In this document: positions 16,608 through 25,127 of the stretch, piece after piece
Numbering within the stretch: the first letter of the stretch is position 1
How the letters are laid out: the number at the start of each line of letters is the position of its first letter
From: Clostridium acetobutylicum ATCC 824
GTDB lineage: Bacteria > Bacillota > Clostridia > Clostridiales > Clostridiaceae
DNA length: 64,000 nucleotides
Direction: 5' to 3'
Assembly: GCF_000008765.1 (NCBI RefSeq)
Contig: NC_003030.1
Span: forward strand, 2,576,001 to 2,640,000
Made by a program: the position numbers and the translations under genes
Notes under the pieces: model-generated
Databases searched by the model: none
What the model saw: the letters and a program-made list of their open reading frames with translations, nothing else
Told to the model about the DNA's origin: nothing

Positions 16608-17548
16608 ATAAATTTTCTTTTTATCTCTAGAAAATATTCCAAGTCATTTAGGAACTGAAAAAGCAGTGCCCTATTTTCAAATTCTTCTCTTGTCTCTGGA
16701 AGCTTTTGCTCTTTAAAAGTTTTGAAAAGCTCTCTTAAATCTTCAATAAGTGTATCTACAGGATTTTCCTCATGAAGCTGTTCTCCTATCTTTTCAGTTA
16801 TGTCTGCCACTAATTTCGTCTGCTCAAAGCTCATATAAAACTTGGTGAAGTGATTTCTCATATATTTTAAAATTTCGAATTGCATGTTTCGCATTTCCAT
16901 ATACATAACATAGTATTTATCCGAAACTATTATATTATTATTGAGGTTTCTGTATGCCCTCTCGCTTCCACTTTTGATTGCCTTAGAGAGTTCACTAAAA
17001 AGAGACAAATTTTCTGTTTGTATGGCTTCTCCTCTAAGCTCCCTCGCCATATTTAAAAGTATTTTTTTCATGAGATTCTCTATCTCAATTTGATTTTCCT
17101 TTATTCTCTTATCAATTTTGGGCATATATGTATTTAAGAGTATTGCTATACCGGCTCCAACTACCATCAATAAGAGCTCATTCTTAAGCCAAAATACTGA
17201 TATAGTTTTTTCGACTAAAATATGCGTAACTAGTACAGAACTAACTGCAATTCCCTCTGTAAGCTTAAATAGGACTGTAAGGGGAATAAATATTGCTAAA
17301 TATACTCCAAAGCTTATTGGATTATAGCCAAAAATCATAAATATTATGCAGCTTATAATAAGTGCCAGTAAAGTTGATGCTAGCCTTTGAAAAGCTATAA
17401 TTATGGAAGTCTTTTTTGTATTTTGAACACTTAGTATCGTTATGATTCCAGCTGCTGCTGCATACTTTAATCCTAAGAATTCTGCAATTATAATGGCTAT
17501 AGCCGCTCCTAAAGCCGTTTTTAAAGTTCTAAGTCCAATAATCCTCAT
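16586..17548 (-). CDS. Aromatic-acid-exporter-family membrane protein (ArAE_1/DUF939)
   Basis: A 320-residue protein. Residues 1-150 form about five membrane helices with the family opening (IGLRTLKTALGAAIAIIIAEFLGL, AAGIITILSVQNT). Residues 150-320 are a cytoplasmic helical domain (ArAE_1_C type) with conserved YRNLNNNIIVSDKYYVMYMEMRNMQFEILKYM. Family members are proposed exporters of aromatic or other organic acids. It has GGAG before the ATG and is monocistronic. Confidence 0.8.
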   Translation of the reverse strand: MRIIGLRTLKTALGAAIAIIIAEFLGLKYAAAAGIITILSVQNTKKTSIIIAFQRLASTLLALIISCIIFMIFGYNPISFGVYLAIFIPLTVLFKLTEGIAVSSVLVTHILVEKTISVFWLKNELLLMVVGAGIAILLNTYMPKIDKRIKENQIEIENLMKKILLNMARELRGEAIQTENLSLFSELSKAIKSGSERAYRNLNNNIIVSDKYYVMYMEMRNMQFEILKYMRNHFTKFYMSFEQTKLVADITEKIGEQLHEENPVDTLIEDLRELFKTFKEQKLPETREEFENRALLFQFLNDLEYFLEIKRKFIKNKVSV

Positions 17549-17656
17549 ATACTCTCCTTTCTAAAATATTTATTTACTATTATACACTAAATATTAAACT
17601 AAAAAGGTATAATAGTAAAACTTGACTTCGCATTAGTACTTTTTACAAATATAAAA

Positions 17657-17686
17657 GCAGTCAGTAAGGGGGAACAAACTGACTGC
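17657..17686 (-). terminator. Terminator after the MATE gene
   Basis: A 9-bp perfect stem (GCAGTCAGT / ACTGACTGC) is followed by TTTTAT on the reverse strand. Confidence 0.88.
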
Positions 17687-17808
17687 CTATATATTTAATT
17701 ATTCACTTTATTGATTACTATAATTATATATTACACTAATAATGTTACACCCACGTTACAATAATAAGTACAATATATTAATTTTATTTCAGTAAGAAAA
17801 ATAGCACC

Positions 17809-19137
17809 TCATAAACTCAACTTAAATGGAATATACAATATTAATGCTACAAAAAAAGTTATAATTTCAGTTATGGTCATAGACCAAATGACCCCATCCA
17901 ATCCAAAGAAATGATGCAATAAAATAATTACTGGAATGTAAAGCATCCCTTGAGTGACAGCCATAATTGTACTTGAAATTCCTTTACCCGAAGCTTGAAA
18001 AATTCCTGTGAACAAACCTGTAGTTCCGTTAAACATAGACGAAATAAGCATAGCAAGCATTATATACCCACCAATCTTCATAACTGAAGGATCTTTAGAA
18101 AAGAAATGCAATACTTCTACTCTAAAAACATATACAATTCCTCCAAATATAGCCGATAAAATTACAATAAATAAAACTGAGGTCTTTATACCTTCTGTTA
18201 ATCTTGCGAAATTTTTCTTTGAGAAATTATATGCTATTAGCGGCATAACTCCCATCATTACACCCATGGAAAGAAATTCGGGCACTTGAACAATCCTTAG
18301 GGCAATACCAAAACCTGCAACTACACTATCACCATATCCAATTGAAAAATTGTTCAAAAGAAGTGTTGTAATAATTAGAAAAAAAGACATAAGTAATTCG
18401 GAAATCCCTATTTTATATATTTCCATTTTATTTTTAATTGAGATCTTAAAATATCCCATAAAGCCTCTTAATTTTTCACTTTTCTTATCCAAATAGTAAA
18501 TATAATAAATGGATGACCCTAGATTTGCCAAAAGCATTGCTGCTGCCGCGCCAACTACATTAAGCTTAAAAACAAGTATAAATAACGGATCAAAAATAAA
18601 ATTTAAAGCTGTGCTAACAAACATCCCATACATAGACTCCTTTGAAGCGCCCTCAGCTCTCACCATTTGTTCCAAAGCAAAATTCAATATTACAGCAAAG
18701 CCTCCTAAAAACATAGTTAAAGCATAATTCTTTGTGTAACTGCTAGACAATGAATCTGCCCCTAGTATCTTAACAATAGGATTAATAAATACTACAGCAG
18801 CTACAGCAATAATTACTCCTGCTATCATACTACTGTAAAAGGTATATCCAGCTGCACTTTTGGCTTCATTCACCTTATTTTTTGCAATAAGTCGGGTAAT
18901 AAAATTCCCTCCACCTACTCCAAACATATTTCCAAAAGCCATTAGTATAGTAAAGATTGGAAGCCCTAGCGTAACAGCTGTAAGCATATTGGTATTATGC
19001 ATAAGTCCAATAAAAAAAGCATTTATAACATTGTATATTGTACCTACAGACATACCAATCATCATTGGAACTGAAAGACTGAAAACTGCCTTTCTTATTG
19101 GTGCCTTCTCTAAATAATATTCATTTGACGATTCCAT
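17809..19137 (-). CDS. MATE-family efflux transporter
   Basis: A 442-residue inner-membrane protein with 12 predicted helices in two repeats, for example FSLSVPMMIGMSVGTIYNVINAFFIG and GISELLMSFFLIITTLL. It exports drugs or metabolites using a Na+ or H+ gradient. I start at the ATG at 19137 (MESSNEYY) because GGAGGAGAG lies just upstream; an in-frame ATG ten codons earlier has no such site. It is downstream of marR in the same operon, with an extra MarR-type box in the gap. Confidence 0.9.
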   Translation of the reverse strand: MESSNEYYLEKAPIRKAVFSLSVPMMIGMSVGTIYNVINAFFIGLMHNTNMLTAVTLGLPIFTILMAFGNMFGVGGGNFITRLIAKNKVNEAKSAAGYTFYSSMIAGVIIAVAAVVFINPIVKILGADSLSSSYTKNYALTMFLGGFAVILNFALEQMVRAEGASKESMYGMFVSTALNFIFDPLFILVFKLNVVGAAAAMLLANLGSSIYYIYYLDKKSEKLRGFMGYFKISIKNKMEIYKIGISELLMSFFLIITTLLLNNFSIGYGDSVVAGFGIALRIVQVPEFLSMGVMMGVMPLIAYNFSKKNFARLTEGIKTSVLFIVILSAIFGGIVYVFRVEVLHFFSKDPSVMKIGGYIMLAMLISSMFNGTTGLFTGIFQASGKGISSTIMAVTQGMLYIPVIILLHHFFGLDGVIWSMTITEIITFFVALILYIPFKLSL

Positions 19138-19174
19138 TCTATCTCTCCTCCACAAATTATTAGCCATCTAACTA

Positions 19175-19186
19175 TTAGAATTCTAA
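19175..19186. promoter_or_regulatory. MarR-type box between marR and the MATE gene
   Basis: TTAGAATTCTAA is a perfect 12-base palindrome, matching the two boxes upstream of marR. It suggests separate control of the transporter gene. Confidence 0.6.
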
Positions 19187-19227
19187 CGTTTCACCTATAC
19201 TTACCTAAATAGAATATCATTTAAAAA

Positions 19228-19665
19228 TTACATACTTCTATTTACTTTTATGAGTATTGACATAAGTTGCTTCTGCTCATCCTTAGTTAAACCCTTAGTA
19301 ATACTTTCTTCAACCTCTAAAAATATATTATTAAATTCCTCTACTAATGCAGCCCCTTTAGGAAGCACATAAATATTTTTTTGTCTTGCATTATTTTCTG
19401 GAATTCTCCTCTCTATGTATCCTTTTTTCTCAAGGCCCTGAAGCATACTTGTGATACTAGCTCCTCTCCTCCCAAAAAACTGTGCTAAATCTTTTTGAAT
19501 AATACCTGATTCTTGATTTTCATATATATATCCTATCATACGTCCCTGCTGGGAGTTAAGCCCTAATTCAGCTAATCTCGCATCAGCACTTGTTTTTAGC
19601 TTCATACCTATACTTCTAATAAGGTAAGAATATGGTGTATCCATTAAATGATTTGACTCTTTCAT
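19228..19665 (-). CDS. MarR-family repressor
   Basis: A 145-residue winged-helix regulator. The DNA-binding region is IIQKDLAQFFGRRGASITSMLQGLEKKGYIERR, followed by the basic wing PENNARQKNIYVLP. Flanking helices form the dimer. It is first gene of the operon with the MATE transporter. Its promoter (TTGACA at 19735, TATACT at 19712) is covered by two TTAGAA-type palindromes, so it very likely represses itself and the pump until a ligand binds. Confidence 0.9.
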   Translation of the reverse strand: MKESNHLMDTPYSYLIRSIGMKLKTSADARLAELGLNSQQGRMIGYIYENQESGIIQKDLAQFFGRRGASITSMLQGLEKKGYIERRIPENNARQKNIYVLPKGAALVEEFNNIFLEVEESITKGLTKDEQKQLMSILIKVNRSM

Positions 19666-19686
19666 TGTAATCCTCCCATAAGATAC

Positions 19687-19735
19687 TTAGAACTCTAATT
19701 ATTTATAGTATAATAGTTAGAACTTTAAGTGTCAA
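19687..19735 (-). promoter_or_regulatory. marR promoter with two operator boxes
   Basis: On the reverse strand TTGACA (19735-19730), a 17-base spacer and TATACT (19712-19707) form a near-consensus promoter. One box, TTAGAACTTTAA (19717-19728), lies in the spacer. A second, TTAGAACTCTAA (19687-19698), lies just downstream of the -10. Confidence 0.8.
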
Positions 19736-19804
19736 GTATTATTTTATTTGCTTTGCAAATTTATGTATAGTATAATTATCAATAAACAATTTAGGAGGTC
19801 GTAT

Positions 19805-20314
19805 ATGAAATTATTAAAGCCATCTATAAAATACAAAAATCAAGTTTTAGAGTATAAAAAAGAATTTATAAAAAATCACGATACATTAGCAGGCACATCT
19901 TATCTAGCTGATTATGATTCTTATGAAGATTGGATGAAATTTGTACTAGATAATGAAAAAGAAAATACAAAACATACTGGTGTGCCTGCTCATATGTATT
20001 TGGCTGTAAGGGAAGCTGATGATAAATTAGTTGGTATGATAAATATCAGACATACATTAAATGAATATTTATATAACTACGGTGGTCATATTGGATATAG
20101 TGTAAAAAGAGATGAACGCAGAAAAGGTTATGCTAAAGAAATGCTTAAAATGGCTCTTAAAGAATGTAAAAAGCTGAAAATTAGCAAAGTTTTAGTAACC
20201 TGTGACTCAAATAACATTGCTTCTGCAAAAACCATAAAATCCTGTGGCGGAATACTAGAAAATGAGATTCTTGACGGTGACAAATTAGTTCAAAGATATT
20301 GGATTGAACCTTAA
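19805..20314 (+). CDS. GNAT-family N-acetyltransferase
   Basis: A 169-residue protein starting at the ATG at 19805, which has AGGAGG upstream; an open in-frame extension further left has no ribosome site. Motif A reads HIGYSVKRDERRKGYAKEMLK (Q/RxxGxG/A type) at about residue 100, followed by VLVTCDSNNIASAKTIKSCGG. The N-terminus (MKLLKPSIKYKNQVLEYKKEF) is typical of a Firmicutes subgroup. It diverges from marR; its promoter region overlaps the MarR boxes, so it may share the control. Confidence 0.82.
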   Translation: MKLLKPSIKYKNQVLEYKKEFIKNHDTLAGTSYLADYDSYEDWMKFVLDNEKENTKHTGVPAHMYLAVREADDKLVGMINIRHTLNEYLYNYGGHIGYSVKRDERRKGYAKEMLKMALKECKKLKISKVLVTCDSNNIASAKTIKSCGGILENEILDGDKLVQRYWIEP

Positions 20315-20375
20315 AAATTATTCTTACAGAAGTTTCAAAATCTATTTTTGTAAAAATATATAAGATTCAAGCTGG

Positions 20376-20930
20376 CTATATGTACTTTTTCTCCAAATCC
20401 TCTAAAAGCTTTATGTATTTTTCCTGAACCTTATTTTTGCTCTCTATTTCCTCAAACTTCTCACATTCACTGTTAATCTTATCTAAGGTTTCTCTTGAAA
20501 GATTTTTTGAAGCAAAAGTATACACTGTGCTATCTTCCTTTTCAATGTGTCTTTTTAAAAGATTTTCATACGACACTGCATTTGCTATAACATCCACCTT
20601 GGAATCATCGTCACCGTTTTTAACCCTTTTTAAAGCTTCCTCTAAGTCATAAATAAAGCTTCTTCCTTGATTGTGCTCAACTAACATCCCCATATTTATA
20701 ACCTTTTCTATTGGATTTCCTAATTCATCTACCATTTTGTTAAAAAGCATATTTTCTTCTTTACCATGGTGATGTTTATCGGCATAGTTTCTTATAAAAT
20801 CAATCATTTTATAAAAATCGTCATAATCAATTTTTCCACCATTTAAAATGTTAATACTAGCGTTCCTAACTACTATAAGCATTCTTTTTATATAAGTATG
20901 CTCTTCTACCATTAAATTAATGCTATCCAA
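20376..20930 (-). CDS. Hemerythrin-like di-iron protein
   Basis: A 184-residue four-helix protein with the hemerythrin ligand set: EEHTYIKRM (His11), DKHHHGKEENMLF (His and Glu near 54-58), MLVEHNQGR (His about 84) and LLKRHIEKED (His about 125). This family binds O2 or acts as an oxygen or redox sensor or a scavenger in anaerobes. The start is TTG, 7 bases after AAGGGGG. It is monocistronic. Confidence 0.85.
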   Translation of the reverse strand: MDSINLMVEEHTYIKRMLIVVRNASINILNGGKIDYDDFYKMIDFIRNYADKHHHGKEENMLFNKMVDELGNPIEKVINMGMLVEHNQGRSFIYDLEEALKRVKNGDDDSKVDVIANAVSYENLLKRHIEKEDSTVYTFASKNLSRETLDKINSECEKFEEIESKNKVQEKYIKLLEDLEKKYI

Positions 20931-21005
20931 AGTTTAGCCCCCTTTTTATATTATTATATCCACATACGTATATATTATAAGTTAAATTTTTATTCCTAAA
21001 TAAAG

Positions 21006-21037
21006 AGCTAGGTAATATACTTTTATATCACCTAGCT
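21006..21037 (-). terminator. Terminator of the HTH-TPR/peptide operon
   Basis: AGCTAGGT / ACCTAGCT, extended by TATA pairs to about 13 bp, is followed on the reverse strand by a CTTTATTT stretch. Confidence 0.8.
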
Positions 21038-21056
21038 TCGCATTGAGTCTCTTTTA

Positions 21057-21182
21057 TTACCAAGGCAAATCTGGAAATGCAGATAATAATGAATTGCCAA
21101 AAAACGTTGCACCCAAAAACAATATTCCTAATGCTAGTACTGTTAATAAAAATTTATGCCTTTTGAAAAACACAATTCTCAC
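21057..21182 (-). CDS. Short secreted peptide, putative signal precursor
   Basis: A 41-codon ORF 53 bases downstream of the HTH-TPR regulator, on the same strand and before the shared terminator. It has a basic start (FFKRHK), a hydrophobic signal core (FLLTVLALGILFLGATFFG) and a short polar tail ending SLLSAFPDLPW. AAAGGA lies just upstream. The GTG at 21182 is very close to it; a second GTG at 21173 (38 residues) has better spacing of 10. Size, position and layout match RRNPP-type autoinducer precursors that are secreted, trimmed and re-imported. Confidence 0.7.
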   Translation of the reverse strand: MRIVFFKRHKFLLTVLALGILFLGATFFGNSLLSAFPDLPW

Positions 21183-21235
21183 ATCCTTTATTTTTATAAT
21201 TAAACTTATCTTTAGTTTGGTGTAAAAATCCAGTT

Positions 21236-22540
21236 CTATAATTTATCCTTAATAAAATCCTCACTAAATTTACATATCTCATTAATACTTTGAAAATCAG
21301 AGATATTTGTATAGTATTTTATCATTTTTAACATAAGTCTACTGTTAATCTGATCAAGCTTACTTGTAACCAAGAAAAATTCCTTCTTAAGTTCGGAGAT
21401 CTTCTCTTTATTATATATATCAATTAATTCCAATAGAATATCCTCAATTACAAAATAATATTTAAATTTCTTAGCATATTCTAACGCCTTTAGGTAATAT
21501 TCCTTAGCATTGTTTAAATCCTTTAATTGAGAAAATCTGCTGCCTAATTCAAAATATATATTGGGAACCTTAGGATGAGTTTCATCCAAATTAACAATAC
21601 TTCTTTCTGCTGTTTTTAAGTACTCTAAAGCCTTTTCATTGTCTGAAAGATTAACGTAAATTTCAGCGATATTGAGAAGTATAATTACACTATTTTCATA
21701 ATCATTTTTCCCTGCAAAACGTATGAGAAGCTTGTTATAGATATCAAGACTTTCATCATATTTCTCTAAATACTGTAGGCAAACAGCCTTATGAATCAAA
21801 GCTCTATAGTACTTTTCACTGCCTTTTTCAAGCATATTTTCAATCTTTTCTAGTCTTTTTAAGGATTTATCATACTGCTTTAATTTTGTATAGCACAAAG
21901 CACTATTATATAAGAATATTGCAGTGTATTCTTCATCCATGTCCTCAAATCTATCCAAAGCAAATTCACAACACTTAATATCATATTCGTACTTTCCCAT
22001 ATAAAAATAAACCATAGATAACTTTCTAAATATAGGAACTACATCATGAGAAGGCATGTTAATATTGATTAGTGATCTTGCCTTTTCATAATATACTGCA
22101 CTCTTATAAAAATCGTTTGAATTACAAAAATAATCTCCTGCTAAGGTATATATAGATATTTTTTTATCCTCAAAGCTCCATTTGACTAAAAAGTTTTCTG
22201 CCTCATTTAGTTTATTTACAAAACTTGCATCTTTATATACGCTCAAATCTTTAAGCTCATTTATATATATATCTAGTATTTTTTCAGCCTGTAATCTTTC
22301 ATCTTCTAAGAGATATTCTATATCCTCTTGAAAAGGCATCTCTCTTTCTTCACAAATTCTTTTTAAGTTTCTCATCATTACTTCAGCCGATTTCCTAGTA
22401 AGCTTTGCCTTGTTATGCTCAATTTGACTTATAAGGTTTCTTGTTATTTCATTTCCCGCTAGATCATCTTGATTTAATTTATACTTTTTCCTTAAGCTCT
22501 TAAGCTTATCACCTACAGACAGTATTTCATAACTTGCCAT
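21236..22540 (-). CDS. HTH-TPR transcriptional regulator (RRNPP type)
   Basis: A 434-residue protein. An XRE-type helix-turn-helix lies at residues about 10-65 (LKSLRKKYKLNQDDLAGNEITRNLISQIEHNK). The rest consists of about nine TPR-like helix pairs (KSAVYYEKARSLI, FLYNSALCYTKLKQYDKSLKRLEK, NSVIILLNIAEIYVNLSDNEKALEYLK, YFELGSRFSQLKDLNNAKEYYLKALEYAKKF). This is the architecture of PlcR/Rgg/NprR-like regulators whose TPR groove binds an oligopeptide. A secreted-peptide ORF follows directly. GAGAAAG precedes the ATG. Confidence 0.85.
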   Translation of the reverse strand: MASYEILSVGDKLKSLRKKYKLNQDDLAGNEITRNLISQIEHNKAKLTRKSAEVMMRNLKRICEEREMPFQEDIEYLLEDERLQAEKILDIYINELKDLSVYKDASFVNKLNEAENFLVKWSFEDKKISIYTLAGDYFCNSNDFYKSAVYYEKARSLININMPSHDVVPIFRKLSMVYFYMGKYEYDIKCCEFALDRFEDMDEEYTAIFLYNSALCYTKLKQYDKSLKRLEKIENMLEKGSEKYYRALIHKAVCLQYLEKYDESLDIYNKLLIRFAGKNDYENSVIILLNIAEIYVNLSDNEKALEYLKTAERSIVNLDETHPKVPNIYFELGSRFSQLKDLNNAKEYYLKALEYAKKFKYYFVIEDILLELIDIYNKEKISELKKEFFLVTSKLDQINSRLMLKMIKYYTNISDFQSINEICKFSEDFIKDKL

Positions 22541-22884
22541 AGCACTTTCTCCCTTATCATAAACATACTTTCTTCGACAATTGTACCACTATTAGTCTAT
22601 ATGTTAATAATAATCGTATTTTTTTACAAATTCTTAATTATTTTTTTTGAAAAATTCTTGAAAACCATAATTTATAAAGCTTATATAAATTATTTGGAAA
22701 AATTTTCCAATAAGCATGCTTAGTTTTATGCTATGTAAACTTCCATAATAAGCATATTATATTCTGCGTCTTTTTACACATAATGTAAATATTAGATTTA
22801 AACATTTGCTTTTAATTAAAATATTATATATAATTGAGTGAATATAACTTTCAAACAAAGTTCATATATACTTGGAGGTTTAAA
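22541..22884. other. Divergent intergenic region
   Basis: A 344-base AT-rich spacer between the HTH-TPR regulator and a GNAT gene. It presumably holds both promoters. I see no ORF or clear operator. Confidence 0.4.
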
Positions 22885-23352
22885 ATGATTTATAGAAAAG
22901 CGACAGAAAAAGATATTGCTCAACTTGTTGAACTTAGAAAAAAACAATTAGAGGATGAAGGAATTGCTCCAATTAATAATATTGATACGGAATTAACTCA
23001 TTTTTTTGAATTAAGTTTCAAAAAAAATTCTTTTATTTCATGGATTTCAGAAGAGGATAATGAAATTATTGCAACAAGTGGAGTATGCTTTTATAAATAC
23101 CCACCTTCCTATTTAAATCCCAGTGGAAAGGTTGCATATATAACTAATATGTATACAAAATATGAGTATCGTTCAAGAGGAATTGCTCTTGCTTTATTAA
23201 AACTTGTGATACTTGAAGCAAAGAAAAGAGACTACTTATTTCTTCGCCTTCATGCCTCTGATATGGGAAGACCTATATATGAAGAAATAGGCTTTAAACC
23301 TTTTGACGATTTCATGGAAATGAATTTATCACTTAACCGTAACGGGGAATAA
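22885..23352 (+). CDS. GNAT-family N-acetyltransferase
   Basis: A 155-residue protein starting at the ATG at 22885, after TTGGAGG. Motif A is ITNMYTKYEYRSRGIALALLKL (RxxGxA) at about residue 95, followed by FLRLHASDMGRPIYEEIGF, the typical motif B with the Tyr-Glu-x-x-Gly-Phe end. Substrate unknown; it is monocistronic with a terminator after it. Confidence 0.82.
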   Translation: MIYRKATEKDIAQLVELRKKQLEDEGIAPINNIDTELTHFFELSFKKNSFISWISEEDNEIIATSGVCFYKYPPSYLNPSGKVAYITNMYTKYEYRSRGIALALLKLVILEAKKRDYLFLRLHASDMGRPIYEEIGFKPFDDFMEMNLSLNRNGE

Positions 23353-23360
23353 ATATGCTT

Positions 23361-23392
23361 AAGGGAAGCTAAAGTTTACTTCCCTTACATTT
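23361..23392 (+). terminator. Terminator after GNAT gene
   Basis: An 8-bp stem (AAGGGAAG / CTTCCCTT) is followed by ACATTTTAC. It lies between convergent genes. Confidence 0.7.
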
Positions 23393-23394
23393 TA

Positions 23395-23685
23395 CTAATG
23401 AAGAACCATCCTTGGAGCAATAATAATAAAAACAAGTTGAAAAATAACTAAAATTGAGTTTATTATAAGTCCACATATACCTGGTATATTTTTATTTTTT
23501 ATAATAGAAACAGCAGATAATATAACTCCTATTGGTGACACATATACTGGAATTAATAATGGGATTCCTCCAAGATTAAAAAACGGTATAAACTTAAGAA
23601 ATACATTTAAAATTAATATTATACTTAAAACTGCTATAATTAAAGATAATTTTCCTAACACTTTTTTTAGTTTTCTTAAAACCAT
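23395..23685 (-). CDS. Small membrane protein
   Basis: A 96-residue protein with three hydrophobic helices (LSLIIAVLSIILILNVFL, IPLLIPVYVSPIGVILSAVSII, ICGLIINSILVIFQLVFIIIA). It follows the phospholipase gene by 15 bases with its own GGAG site, so it is probably co-transcribed. Its function is unknown. The composition resembles small Firmicutes integral proteins of the DUF4190 kind, but I cannot assign it. Confidence 0.6.
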   Translation of the reverse strand: MVLRKLKKVLGKLSLIIAVLSIILILNVFLKFIPFFNLGGIPLLIPVYVSPIGVILSAVSIIKNKNIPGICGLIINSILVIFQLVFIIIAPRMVLH

Positions 23686-23700
23686 AATAACTCCTTTTAG

Positions 23701-24966
23701 TTAAAATTCTGGATCTGTTAAATTAGTTACAGAGGACCAATCCGAATTAAATTCTGCTTGACTATTTGAATCAGTTATCCACTCATTTGGAGATACACTT
23801 AAAACATCATTCCCATTGGCATCAATTCTTAAAGCTTTAAAGAACCAATTTCCAGCAAAAGACCCTGTACTATTTTTTCTAACCCACACCTTGTCCACCA
23901 TTGTAGGAAGAAAATCCATATCATTTATATATAAATAGTATTCGTCAGTGGCACCATTTTCAAAATCATTATATGTTTCTTTATCCAAAAGCCATTCCTT
24001 TTTTTGTCCATTATTTAGATGTATACCAAAATAAATATCGTCATCTGTTCCTGAACCCAAATTCGTTCCTGTGCTAATTATTGTTGTAAGTGAACTTATT
24101 GGAGAACTACTTTTGCCTACATCTAGATTCCACCTATCAGTAAATTTACTATAATCACCGTTTTCAGAATATGTAAGCAATTTATAGCATTGATTTATTC
24201 CTTGGCTAAATGACGCATTAAGGCGCTGTTCTCTACTATTTATTGATAAAAACTGCTTTGATTCATTATAATCAGTATAACTATAGCCAACTCCCGTTCT
24301 AAGTCCTGTTAAAAGAGTTGAAGCCCATAACTTTTCTTCAGCTGTAGAAGGACTTTGTCCATAAACTTCCTTAGATGTCTCATTCATTAAATCAAATGGT
24401 ATATCATCTGTACCCTTAAAAACGTTATTTGACATATTATTCGAATTGTAATCATTTATAGAATGTCCTGCTATGTTTACCCACGCATATGGCTCTGCCT
24501 CAGCCTCCATATGTTTATGCTGCTTTCTTCCATCCTTATTATCAAGATACACTCCACATTCAGGATTTACATAAATCCCGTGACAAGCTAAATCTCCAGT
24601 AACATGTGATATCCAACCAGCTGCAAAAGCTATTTTCTTCATATCCCTTGTTTCAAGTGCATTTTTGAGCTGCTTAGCTGCATAAGTTCCAACCTTATAA
24701 TAATGATATCTATCGCCCCAGGGAGAATAGTCTCCAAGTTCCCCAACTTGCATATACCCTAAGTCTGGTCCTACACTTCCCCATGCTGCAACATTGGGAT
24801 AGGCTTCTATTGCTTTCCTTATTATGCTATCATTAGACATCTTACTTTCTGCTTGTTCAATAACAACATAATGTGATACTGGTTGAAATGCTTTTACTCT
24901 AATGTCAAACATAATTGAAATTCCTAACGGAATTAATAGAACTAAACACTTATTCTTTATTCTCAC
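23701..24966 (-). CDS. Secreted zinc phospholipase C with C-terminal PLAT domain
   Basis: A 421-residue exported protein. I start at the GTG at 24966 because AGGGAG lies 9 bases upstream and it yields a clean signal peptide (RIKNKCLVLLIPLG). Residues 30-230 match the zinc-dependent phospholipase C family: SHYVVIEQA, WGSVGPDLGY, SHVTGDLACH (HxxxD) and HKHMEAEAE (HxxxE). Residues about 290-421 look like a PLAT/C2-type lipid-binding domain (TGTNLGSGTDDDIYFGIHL, DKVWVRKNSTGSFAGNWFFKALRI). The order is that of C. perfringens alpha-toxin. It should hydrolyse phospholipids outside the cell; toxicity cannot be inferred. Confidence 0.8.
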   Translation of the reverse strand: MRIKNKCLVLLIPLGISIMFDIRVKAFQPVSHYVVIEQAESKMSNDSIIRKAIEAYPNVAAWGSVGPDLGYMQVGELGDYSPWGDRYHYYKVGTYAAKQLKNALETRDMKKIAFAAGWISHVTGDLACHGIYVNPECGVYLDNKDGRKQHKHMEAEAEPYAWVNIAGHSINDYNSNNMSNNVFKGTDDIPFDLMNETSKEVYGQSPSTAEEKLWASTLLTGLRTGVGYSYTDYNESKQFLSINSREQRLNASFSQGINQCYKLLTYSENGDYSKFTDRWNLDVGKSSSPISSLTTIISTGTNLGSGTDDDIYFGIHLNNGQKKEWLLDKETYNDFENGATDEYYLYINDMDFLPTMVDKVWVRKNSTGSFAGNWFFKALRIDANGNDVLSVSPNEWITDSNSQAEFNSDWSSVTNLTDPEF

Positions 24967-25093
24967 TGCAAAAATCTCCCTCATCTTACTTTATTATTCA
25001 ATAATTCAGTTTAGTTCTTTATATCACTTTCTTACTTTATTTGTCAACAAACTATTTTGCTTGTTTTTTAACCTATATTTAACAAAATAGAAA

Positions 25094-25113
25094 GCAGCTG
25101 ATAGGATAGCTGC
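25094..25113 (-). terminator. Short terminator
   Basis: The GCAGCT / AGCTGC stem is followed by TTTCTATTTTG on the reverse strand. It ends the HTH and membrane-protein pair. Confidence 0.6.
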
Positions 25114-25127
25114 CTAAATCAATATAA

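Noticed and set aside
17730-17760. TGTTACACCCACGTTACA dyad after the MATE gene
   Set aside because: It lies upstream of the MATE terminator and between no promoters; the dyad is imperfect.
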